A stretch of DNA of 64,000 nucleotides from Oscillospiraceae bacterium (lineage in GTDB: Bacteria; Bacillota; Clostridia; Oscillospirales; Acutalibacteraceae). Under the pieces are notes generated by a model. The model was not told the DNA's origin. It ran no database searches and worked only from the letters and a program-made list of their open reading frames with translations. The stretch is from assembly GCA_015066385.1 (NCBI GenBank), contig SVOJ01000006.1, forward strand, positions 46,581 through 110,580. The letters are read 5' to 3'. Positions 52,001 to 59,680 of the stretch are shown here, in pieces. The position numbers and the translations under genes are program-made. How positions within the stretch are numbered: the stretch's first letter is position 1; the number at the start of each line of letters is the position of its first letter.

Positions 52001-55000
52001 TACCATTACCACTGTAATAACCGTAATTTATCCATTTATCCCATGAAGGAGCAAGAGAATTTAATTCAGTTATTAAAGCTCCATCTTTAACTTCAGATTG
52101 CGGGTATGAACCAAATTGAATGACAGAACCGACTTCAATAACCACTTTTGGGATAACTTCAGTGTAAGTATGACCACAAACACAAGTGTAGGTCTTTACA
52201 CCTTCTGCGTCCTGAGTCGCAGGTTTAGTAATTTCTGATGTGTATTCATGGTCAGTAACATCTGTGTAATCATCAACATAGCTGTCGCCACAAGAGCAGA
52301 TGTAGGTTGTGTAGCCTTTTTCCGTGCAAGTAGGAGCAGTTACCGTTGAGGTATAGGAGTGTTTTCCTGTTGCCGGAACAAGCGTATTCATGCTCTGTGT
52401 TACATCACAACGGTCGCACTTTTCGTGTTTGAGACCAGTTACGCTACAGGTTGCTTCTTCATCAATAATCCAAGTAAAGCTATGTCCCAAAGCATCTACT
52501 TCATCAGCAACATATGTATTATCGCAAGCGGTGCAAGTGTAGGTAGTGAAACCGTTTACAGTGCAGGTCGGAGCAGTTACAACAGATGCGTAATCATGAC
52601 CGAGTTTTTCAGCAAGAATATCGCCGCAAACAGTGCATGTCTGATCTTCGGAGCAAGTTGCATCTGCACCGGGAGTGTGGCCGGGTGCAAAAATTGCATA
52701 CGGTGTCTTGCTCAGTTCTTCTCCGCAGGTTGCACAATAGACAACCATATTGTAAGAACCATCAACCGTACAATTTGCATCAACTATATTTTCCATCACA
52801 GCCGCACCGGCGGTATGACCAGAAGCAGGAAGTGCATTTTCTTCCACATGGCTTGCATCGGTTTTGCAGACTCGTTTTTCAAGGCCGTCAGTTTTGCAAG
52901 TTGTGGTAGTGATGGTTGACCATTCTCCCCAAGCATGACCGAGTGCAGCGACTTCGTCAGCAACATAAGTGTCACCACAGATGACACAAGTGTAAGTTGT
53001 GAATCCGTCATCTTCACAGGTCGGAGCTGTAACAACGAAATCATAATCATGCTCGAGTTTTTCAGTCAGGACATCACCACATACAGTACAAACCTGATCT
53101 TCGGTGCAGTTTGCTTCCGATCCGGGCATGTGTCCATTTGCGGGAATTACTTCGGACTGTTGCAATACTGCTTGACAAAAGACACAATTAATACCTTCAG
53201 TGCAACCCGGTGTTGTGCAAGTTGCAGAAACTGCAGGGATTGTTACCGTCCTGTCATGTGAACAACTGATAACTTCAAATGTGCGATTATATTTATCAGC
53301 ATATGCTTTTGCTGAAGAATTATCATAGCCAATAATGGTTGCATTTTCAGCAATTGTATACTCATCATCTTCAATTATACACTCTGGGTTTATGATCTTT
53401 ATAGAGGCAAGTGATGAACAGCCAAGAAAAGCATATTTACCGATATTTGTTACACCGTATGGGATTGTAACTGCAGTCAGCGATGTGCAACCATAGAATG
53501 CTGAATCACCAATGTTTTTTACACTGCTCGGGATAGAGATTGATGTCAGTGATTCACAATAACAAAATGCATCCTCATCAATGATCGTTACACCATCCGG
53601 AATGGTAATTGATGTCAGAGAATCACATCCAAGAAACGCTGAAGCACCGATTTTTTTTACTCCGTTCGGTATGGTAATTGAAGTCAGTGATTCACAAAAA
53701 CAGAATACCCCCTCTTCAATACTCGTTATATTATCTGGAATAGCAATCGAAGTCAGCAAAGAACAACCATTAAATGCATATTCACCGATACTTGTTACAT
53801 TATGAGGTATAGTGATATTTTTGAGTGACTCACAATAATTAAACGAATAAGGTTCAATACTTGTAATATTATTCGGCAAAATTATCGAAGTGAGTGCATA
53901 GCAAAATCCAAAAGCTCCGCCAATCCACATCACACTGTCAGGAATATTGATAGATGTCAATTTTTCGCAAAAACCGAATGCACCGTCGGCAATTGTTAAT
54001 GTACCTGCCTTTACTGTATAAGCACCGCTGATATCTTCATTCGCATCTATAAGATGATTTCCAATGTAAAGCACCATATTATCCCAGTTACTTGCATCAT
54101 TGTAATATGCAGTTTCACTGAACACTTCCCCACCAATGCTCATTACCTTATTCGGCATTTTTATTGTAGTTAATGAGGTGCAATAGTAAAAAGCTGATAA
54201 ACCGATACTTGTTACGCTTTCCGGGATATCAACAACACTCAGTGAAGTGCACTCAGAGAATGCAAAATCTCCGATACTATCTATATTATCCGGGAAATTG
54301 ACTGATGTCAGAGATGTGCAATTTCTAAATGCATAATCCTCGATACACACAACACTTTCCGGTATTGTAAAAGAGGTGTCTGACTTGCTTGCAGGATAAT
54401 GAATAAGTATGGTTTTGTCTTTGTTATACAGCACGCCATTGATGGAAGAATAATAATTGTTGTTTTGATCCACTTCTATTTCTACCAACGAATCGCAATA
54501 GGAAAACACATTAGAACCAATACTTGTTACACTATCCGGAATTATAACGGTGGTCAGTGAAGTGCAGTTCTGAAATGCTGAATCTTCAATCTCTGTTACT
54601 CCATCTGCTATATCAACCATCGTCAGTAACTCGCAGGAACTGAATGCTACCTCTCCGATGCTTACTAAACTGGATGGCATAGAAATCGACAATAATGAAG
54701 GACAATATCTAAACGCCTTGGCACCTATTCTTGTTACCCCATCTTCTATAACGATGTTCGTTATAAAATCCGTGTATAAATCCCAAGGAGGATATGCTCC
54801 GGCACCTTTAAAGTCTTCCATATCTCCTGCACCAGAGATTGTGAGTGTACCATAAGTATCCAAAACCCACGTCAGATTTTCTCCACATGCACCAGAAGCA
54901 TACACCTTAGATTCACCACAAACGACACACACACCGTTGACAATTGTATGTGATGCTAAAACTCCATCCCATTTATAACTTTCACCACAATTAGAGCATG

Positions 55001-57458
55001 TGTATGTTGTAAAACCATTTTCTGTACATGTCGGTGGTGTAACAACCGCAACGTAATTATGTCCGGTAGGATCAATAAAATCCGTTTCTGTATAACCACA
55101 TCGAGTACAAATTTGTTGTACCTCACCTGCTGTTGTGCATGTTGCGGCAGTTAATATATTCTCAACAAAATCATGACCAAGAGCTGAACCTTCTGTTTTT
55201 CCACAGAATGAACAAGTCTTTGATGTCAGGCAAGTTGCTGCAGTCCAAGTATGTGCCGTTTTGGCAACGGCTTCAGTGTACATATCACCGCAAGAACAAA
55301 GATAAGTTCTAACACCTTCTTCATCACAAGTCGGTTGCGTTGTAATTCTTGATTCGTAAGAATGATTCTTTTTACTTATTGTATCCGTGTAACTATGCTT
55401 ACATTTATTACAGGTATATGTTCTGATTCCTGTGCTTTTGCAATCAGCCGGTATCGTCACTTGAGAAGAATAAGAGTGAGAATGGCTTTCTAATTTCCAC
55501 TTCTGTGCATTGCTGCCGTTAAAAGAGTATGCCCAGACATTCGTGTTGTTGACACTATCTCCGTTTGCAACATCTACATACATTCCGAGTTTAGATTTTA
55601 TATAGCAATAGCCATTACCGGCATCGTAGAACCTGAAAAATTGTGCATCATAATCGATTGTTTCCCACTGATGAATATTAATTCCGGATCCGGCAACTGC
55701 ACCTTCAATATCCATTGCTTTGCCGTTGCCAATATTGATAATTGTATACCAACCGTCTCCAACATGTGTAAGTCTGAAATATTGACTTATTACAAAATCA
55801 GGATCGCTGTGGTTGTCGCAGTTTTCATAAATCTGAACATTTTTGTTTGTGCAAGCAAAGTCAAGGTACATATTATTACCGACACCGGATGCGATTTTAT
55901 ATATGCCGCCATTGGTGGGATATATGATTGTTGATGATTCTGCAGGATTACATTGTGAACACGAAGAAACATATGTTGTCGCTCCAGTATAATACCAATC
56001 ACCGCAAGAGCATTTATTATAAACTCTGTGCGGATGATCGGCTTCATAATGCGATGAATAAGAATGCGAATGCGAATCCTCAACTTTGAATGTTTTTGTA
56101 TACACCGAAACGGATCCGGTTTTTGTGGGTGGATTCTTTCCTTCAGTTGCTTTTCCCTCAGTGGCATAATAATACTTAAAAGATGCAGTAACAACATAAG
56201 TGTGTTGTCCGATCGACAGTCCATCAAAAACGGTGTTCGTATCAATTGAGCTTCTGTTAAGAGAATATGATTTTCCATTCACCGTAGCAGAATCGCCGGT
56301 ATCCTCTTTTCCACTTGTTTTTGTGCCGGGATAAACATATGCAGAGACACTTGTAATGTAATTGTATGTAGTTATTATACTACCGGTCAATGGATATGGC
56401 TTGCCATATGTATGCGTGTCCGGAACCGTAATTCCGGGCCCTGTTATGCTGTTACTAACATGCGAATACCATTCGACATTACCGGCATAAATGAATCCCC
56501 TGTCACCGGATGATGTTATAACTTCATACCAATAGTTTTGTTTCGTATTAAGAATCAAGCGAACCGCTTCAAGACGGTCACCTTTGTTAACAGTTGCGTT
56601 TCTCGTGGAATTAGAATCCGTTTCTTTGCTGCAAGGCATATTCATAACGCCCTTATCATTTCCGTTAACTTCAAGTCTGCAATGGCAATCGTAACGTATT
56701 TGTATATGATTAGTACTTGATGTTTGATAAAGGTTATCATAATAAGTATTTGTAGGTTGAACAACATGACAAATATATCTTGATTTTCCACTTAGCATAG
56801 TTGCGTTAAACTCATCCCATGTCATGCTTGCAATACGAACCAACCCATTTCCATCACCATTACCTTCCAAAAGAGTTATCAAAGACGAGTTGTATGATAA
56901 AATGATAAAAGAATGTCCATAATCCCCATTATAAGTACCATCAGCATTTGCCGTTGTTCGCATATACGCCCCACAACGCACACCAGCACTATTGAACATA
57001 TTGAAATTAGCAGTGTTACTACCGCCAGATATAACAACATTGGAATGGGCAGATGAAGTCCCATGTCCTGGCCATTCATTAAATAGCTTATTATATACAG
57101 CATTCGCATAAATATAACATTGCCATCCTGAAGCGATATCTTCAGTTTGATTTTTCACATAGTACTTCGTATTCATAGACATTACATGACCAAGCGGCAT
57201 CGACACTTCATTTGTACAATCCTCGTTTAAATAAATATCAATATCTCCAAAAAAAATCGAATCCAACATACTCGCTAAAGAAGTCAAAGAAGTATAGTTT
57301 TCCCCTTTTACAGAAGATGGATTTGTAATATGAGTCTTAGCCAAAACTGGAACAACAAAACTATCTAATTCAATTTTTGAGAATTCTTGTAATGGCAGAG
57401 CACTAAGCATTAACAGAATTGCCAATACAAAACAAAACCACTTTTTAAACTTTTCCAT
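49071..57458 (-). CDS. Giant secreted multidomain protein with dockerin (2795 aa)
   Basis: Signal peptide (1-~40). Residues ~100-230 look like a Cys-peptidase/amidase fold (GWQCYIYANAVYNKLF, GHSFIIL, EGNGDGNGLV). Then an SH3-like and an Ig-like segment, a ricin-type lectin domain (~510-655), Cys-pair repeats, BspA-type leucine-rich repeats (~870-1395, with ISMPSSLVSIGEVAFSSC-like units), more Cys repeats, a DUF6273 domain (~1778-2095), further CTVCGEVL/TYTCxxCGD repeats (~2097-2660), and a type I dockerin (~2717-2795) with GDVDGDGNISASDARLALR intact and a second, weaker copy. The dockerin implies docking to a cohesin scaffold. Its last neighbour is guaA, across the island boundary. Confidence 0.87.
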   Translation of the reverse strand: MEKFKKWFCFVLAILLMLSALPLQEFSKIELDSFVVPVLAKTHITNPSSVKGENYTSLTSLASMLDSIFFGDIDIYLNEDCTNEVSMPLGHVMSMNTKYYVKNQTEDIASGWQCYIYANAVYNKLFNEWPGHGTSSAHSNVVISGGSNTANFNMFNSAGVRCGAYMRTTANADGTYNGDYGHSFIILSYNSSLITLLEGNGDGNGLVRIASMTWDEFNATMLSGKSRYICHVVQPTNTYYDNLYQTSSTNHIQIRYDCHCRLEVNGNDKGVMNMPCSKETDSNSTRNATVNKGDRLEAVRLILNTKQNYWYEVITSSGDRGFIYAGNVEWYSHVSNSITGPGITVPDTHTYGKPYPLTGSIITTYNYITSVSAYVYPGTKTSGKEDTGDSATVNGKSYSLNRSSIDTNTVFDGLSIGQHTYVVTASFKYYYATEGKATEGKNPPTKTGSVSVYTKTFKVEDSHSHSYSSHYEADHPHRVYNKCSCGDWYYTGATTYVSSCSQCNPAESSTIIYPTNGGIYKIASGVGNNMYLDFACTNKNVQIYENCDNHSDPDFVISQYFRLTHVGDGWYTIINIGNGKAMDIEGAVAGSGINIHQWETIDYDAQFFRFYDAGNGYCYIKSKLGMYVDVANGDSVNNTNVWAYSFNGSNAQKWKLESHSHSYSSQVTIPADCKSTGIRTYTCNKCKHSYTDTISKKNHSYESRITTQPTCDEEGVRTYLCSCGDMYTEAVAKTAHTWTAATCLTSKTCSFCGKTEGSALGHDFVENILTAATCTTAGEVQQICTRCGYTETDFIDPTGHNYVAVVTPPTCTENGFTTYTCSNCGESYKWDGVLASHTIVNGVCVVCGESKVYASGACGENLTWVLDTYGTLTISGAGDMEDFKGAGAYPPWDLYTDFITNIVIEDGVTRIGAKAFRYCPSLLSISMPSSLVSIGEVAFSSCELLTMVDIADGVTEIEDSAFQNCTSLTTVIIPDSVTSIGSNVFSYCDSLVEIEVDQNNNYYSSINGVLYNKDKTILIHYPASKSDTSFTIPESVVCIEDYAFRNCTSLTSVNFPDNIDSIGDFAFSECTSLSVVDIPESVTSIGLSAFYYCTSLTTIKMPNKVMSIGGEVFSETAYYNDASNWDNMVLYIGNHLIDANEDISGAYTVKAGTLTIADGAFGFCEKLTSINIPDSVMWIGGAFGFCYALTSIILPNNITSIEPYSFNYCESLKNITIPHNVTSIGEYAFNGCSLLTSIAIPDNITSIEEGVFCFCESLTSITIPNGVKKIGASAFLGCDSLTSITIPDGVTIIDEDAFCYCESLTSISIPSSVKNIGDSAFYGCTSLTAVTIPYGVTNIGKYAFLGCSSLASIKIINPECIIEDDEYTIAENATIIGYDNSSAKAYADKYNRTFEVISCSHDRTVTIPAVSATCTTPGCTEGINCVFCQAVLQQSEVIPANGHMPGSEANCTEDQVCTVCGDVLTEKLEHDYDFVVTAPTCEDDGFTTYTCVICGDTYVADEVAALGHAWGEWSTITTTTCKTDGLEKRVCKTDASHVEENALPASGHTAGAAVMENIVDANCTVDGSYNMVVYCATCGEELSKTPYAIFAPGHTPGADATCSEDQTCTVCGDILAEKLGHDYASVVTAPTCTVNGFTTYTCTACDNTYVADEVDALGHSFTWIIDEEATCSVTGLKHEKCDRCDVTQSMNTLVPATGKHSYTSTVTAPTCTEKGYTTYICSCGDSYVDDYTDVTDHEYTSEITKPATQDAEGVKTYTCVCGHTYTEVIPKVVIEVGSVIQFGSYPQSEVKDGALITELNSLAPSWDKWINYGYYSGNGSYQSSGNYESATQGDWMRYYDVEFNGAKYRGVRFTQYRPSRTHHVSSTSTTNQDDNGYYINVIYWFKFEPIDWIILDPATGLVVCKTIIDAQPYNNTVYYAKDTGDYTYSWFKDSSCSDFASDYETSTIREWLNDDFYNTAFDVNQKQEINFTTLDNSSYKTLLGIEGYEKLDSKETKDKVFLLSYDEIRSSSYGFDSDAANQDAARKVQGSEYAQCQNLYVYDNTNSMSGYGFSYWHLRTPGSLSDRSCLVYPFGYADSSYYNSYQTNYGIRPALCLDSIVHQHTYTSEITTQPTHTEEGVETFTCKCGDTYTEPVAKLDGHTYEKVITAPTCTEAGYTTYTCICGDNYVDDEIDAIGHSYNSVTTKAPTCTETGIKAFLCSVCDDAYTEEITSLGHTPGTEATCTTDQICTVCSEVLTEKLGHDWGEWTTVTAATCETDGLEKRVCKTDAGHVEENVLSALGHAPGEAVEEGRIEATCTVDGSYNMVVYCTTCGEELSSTAHTIPASGHTPGADATCTTDQVCTVCGDILNEKLGHNYKAVVTAPTCEADGFTTYTCFTCGDTYVSDEVVALGHAYVGTVTTASTCTTAGVKTYVCSNDTSHTYTESIVALGHTPGADATCTTDQVCTVCGEVLTEKLGHDWGDWTTVTAATCESDGFEKRVCKTDASHIEENSLPSFGHAVGDAVIEDRIEATCTVDGSYKIVVYCANCKNELGGSSYTIAATGHIPGAAATCTEDQVCTVCGEVLTEKTGHDYKAVATAPTCEDDGFATYTCLTCGDSYTADEVTASGHSWSDGVVTTEPTTESEGIMTYTCSVCGATKTEVIEKLSTAFTESEDAILTDDGNICVNVGKTAESLLAQASDGATLVDKNGNALSAEQQVGTGAVLTLADGTQYEIFVPGDVDGDGNISASDARLALRASVGLETYDETSVQYKAAKVESADTISASDARLILRASVGLDDPNEWFEKIYNNI

Positions 57459-57485
57459 ATTTCAATCCTCCTTTATCTAAATTTT

Positions 57486-57514
57486 AGTCTATCACTTCAT
57501 ATTGTTCGTGTCAA
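57486..57514 (-). promoter_or_regulatory. Promoter of giant dockerin gene
   Basis: Minus strand TTGACA-N17-TAGACT, 28 bp before the start codon; the adjacent 57515-57707 has no gene. Confidence 0.65.
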
Positions 57515-57707
57515 GAATATTTGCCGTTTTCTTACTTATATTGAGAATAATAATGATTTATTGTTATTTGTTTGCTCAAGGTTTTTTGTGAGAACATGAC
57601 AATTGAATTCAGCAAAAGAACAACAGAAGTCTTACTGGTATAAATTATCTGCGGACGGAAACTGCATTTTTCCATGTTTCGTACGCTTGCAGTACGCCGA
57701 GGGAAAT

Positions 57708-57768
57708 GAAAACCCCGGGAAGCCTTTGGGATCGGGCTTCTCGGGGGTTATGGTCTTTATTCCCACTC
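57708..57768. repeat. guaA 3' end and terminator (right island boundary)
   Basis: The direct-repeat partner of 36900-36961. It contains the guaA terminator hairpin (CCCCG..AAGCC / GGCTT..CGGGG) and the codons GAGTGGGAATAA that end guaA. Confidence 0.8.
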
Positions 57769-58758
57769 AATGGTGCCGGTGGGCTTGGGGGTGAGGTCGA
57801 AGAGGACGCGGTTGATGCCGTCGACTTCGGAGGTGATGCGGTTGGTGATTTTGTGGAGCACTGCGTAGGGGACTTCTTCGATGGTGGCGGTCATGGCGTC
57901 GGTGGTGTTGACGGCACGGATGATGGCCGGCCAGCCTTCATAGCGGCTTTCGTCCTTGACGCCGACGCTCTTGATGTCGGGGATGGCGATGAAGTACTGC
58001 CAGACCTTGCCGGCGAGGCCTGCGTTGTCGAATTCTTCACGCAGGATTGCATCTGCTTCACGCAGTGCGTGCAGGCGGTCGCGGGTGATGGCACCGAGGC
58101 AACGGACACCGAGACCGGGGCCGGGGAACGGCTGACGGTAAACCATAGCATGCGGCAGGCCGAGTGTCTCACCGACGACACGGACTTCGTCCTTGAACAA
58201 CAGCTTGATAGGCTCGACGAGCTCCATAGCCATTTCTTCGGGCAGACCGCCGACGTTGTGGTGGGACTTGACTGCCTTTTTGCCTTCAGCCTGTTTGATG
58301 CTTTCGAGGATATCGGGATAAATGGTGCCCTGTGCAAGGAAGCTGATGCCGTCGAGTTTGGCGGCTTCTTCGTCGAAAACCTTGATGAATTCGGCACCGA
58401 TGATCTTTCTCTTCTTTTCGGGATCGGCGACACCTGCAAGCAGGTCAAGGAAGCGGTCGGTGGCATCGATGTAAACAAGGTTTGCATCCAGACCGTTCTT
58501 GAAAACTTCGATTACGTTTTCGCTTTCGCCTTTGCGCATGAGACCGTGGTTGACGTGCACGCAGACGAGCTGTTTGCCGATGGCTTTGATGAGCAGTGCG
58601 GCGACAACGGAACTGTCGACACCGCCGGAGAGTGCCAGAAGCACCTTCTTGTCACCAACCTGCGCACGGACAGCGGCGACCTGTTCGTCGATGAACTGCG
58701 CGGCAAGTTCGGGGGTGGTGATGCGGGCCATGGTTTCGGGACGAAGATTGTTGCTCAT
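57757..58758 (-). CDS. guaA: GMP synthetase, ATP-pyrophosphatase subunit only
   Basis: 333 residues from the ATG at 58758 (AGGAGGAA upstream). P-loop LALSGGVDSSVVAALL, IGAEFIKVF, QGTIYPDILES, KSHHNVGGLPE and the C-terminal dimerisation domain ending KPTGTIEWE. The N-terminal class I glutamine amidotransferase domain of the usual ~510-residue fused enzyme is missing, so ammonia must come from a separate subunit or be used directly. XMP to GMP step of purine synthesis. The 3' end is the island integration site. Confidence 0.93.
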   Translation of the reverse strand: MSNNLRPETMARITTPELAAQFIDEQVAAVRAQVGDKKVLLALSGGVDSSVVAALLIKAIGKQLVCVHVNHGLMRKGESENVIEVFKNGLDANLVYIDATDRFLDLLAGVADPEKKRKIIGAEFIKVFDEEAAKLDGISFLAQGTIYPDILESIKQAEGKKAVKSHHNVGGLPEEMAMELVEPIKLLFKDEVRVVGETLGLPHAMVYRQPFPGPGLGVRCLGAITRDRLHALREADAILREEFDNAGLAGKVWQYFIAIPDIKSVGVKDESRYEGWPAIIRAVNTTDAMTATIEEVPYAVLHKITNRITSEVDGINRVLFDLTPKPTGTIEWE

Positions 58759-58902
58759 GAAAATTCCTCCTGTATGATGAAAATTTTTAAACAAGTGAAA
58801 GGTGCGTATAAAAACGCGCGTGCCGACAGACACAGGCGGCAAAAACGCCCCTTGCCGCCGACACGGATAGACATAGTAGGTGTATTTCTTTTGAATAGAG
58901 GT

Positions 58903-58931
58903 ATTATACACCCAAAAAAAACAGAGTGCAA
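58903..58931 (-). promoter_or_regulatory. guaA promoter and GC-rich leader
   Basis: Minus strand TTGCAC-N17-TATAAT. The ~137-nt leader to 58759 holds a perfect stem GGCGGCAA/TTGCCGCC with a nine-base loop; it does not look like a purine riboswitch. Confidence 0.65.
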
Positions 58932-59003
58932 GAAAAAAATAGAGGAAATTGAGGATTTTTTTGAGAATGAGCAGAGATGAAAAATGCACCGGGCAGCAGT
59001 ACG

Positions 59004-59090
59004 CGGAATTATATAAAAAAGAAAAAAGAATTGCAGGAAAACTATTGATTTTTTTGTTTTAAGGTGGTAAAGTAATGGTGCGACTCAGTT
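59004..59090 (+). repeat. Duplicated promoter block, copy 1
   Basis: 87 bp repeated at 59425-59511 with four differences and 421 bp apart. It includes promoter TTGATT-N17-TAAAGT (59045-59073) and the first bases of the transcript, GCGACTCA. Confidence 0.9.
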
Positions 59091-59254
59091 TAATACTTTT
59101 TGTCTTGAACAAAAATGAAAGCGGCATTTTTTACATTTCAGTAAAAAATGCATGCTCTGTTTTGCTTGCTTGAATTTTTGTTCAATGTAATCAACTGAGT
59201 CGCGTCAGAGGAGTTATGCGTTTTTTGTGCGTGGCTTCGGCTGCGCACTTTTTT
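59080..59254 (+). ncRNA. Candidate structured small RNA
   Basis: It follows the promoter at 59045-59073. Nested inverted repeats GCGACTCAGTT/AACTGAGTCGC (59080-59203), TTGAACAAAAAT/ATTTTTGTTCAA and ATTTTTTAC/GTAAAAAAT form one long hairpin. It ends at GTGCG/CGCAC plus six T (59227-59254). No ORF with SD. Alternatively a MITE insertion, since the arms resemble terminal repeats. Confidence 0.55.
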
Positions 59255-59342
59255 GCTTTTACGGGGAATTGCCTGTAAAGATAATATGTTCAAAACGCAA
59301 TCTCACATGTGCCACACAAGGTATGCGAATGTGCATGCAAAA

Positions 59343-59381
59343 GAAAAAGACTGTTGTTCCGACGGAATGGCGGTCTTTTTC
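59343..59381 (+). terminator. Second hairpin terminator before the giant gene
   Basis: GAAAAAGAC / GTCTTTTTC stem with inner TTCC/GGAA. Confidence 0.6.
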
Positions 59382-59424
59382 TTCGGTTGGGCGACAAACG
59401 AACAATGAATTGAAATCCGGTAAA

Positions 59425-59511
59425 CGGAATTATATAAAAAAGAAAAAAGAATTGCAGGAAAACTATTGATTTTTTTGATTTATGGTGGTAAAGTAATAGT
59501 GCGACTCAATT
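59425..59511 (+). repeat. Duplicated promoter block, copy 2, driving the giant gene
   Basis: Promoter TTGATT-N17-TAAAGT at 59466-59494. The ~185-nt leader to 59680 contains hairpins AGAATAC/GTATTCT and ATGAGATGCA/TGCGTCTCAT. Confidence 0.85.
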
Positions 59512-59680
59512 TCATAAATTTATTCAATCGTCAGAGAATACTTAGGTAGAAATGTATTCTCTTATTTAACTATATCTGATGATTGATGTTAAAGAAATTG
59601 TGTCGCAACAAATGAGATGCATTTTTGCAGTGCGTCTCATCCGGGGCGCACTTTATTTATTTAAGGAGGATGTAAAAAAA

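Noticed and set aside
58759..58900. Purine riboswitch in the guaA leader
   Set aside because: The leader is GC-rich with one strong hairpin and lacks the conserved three-way-junction and loop sequences of purine riboswitches.
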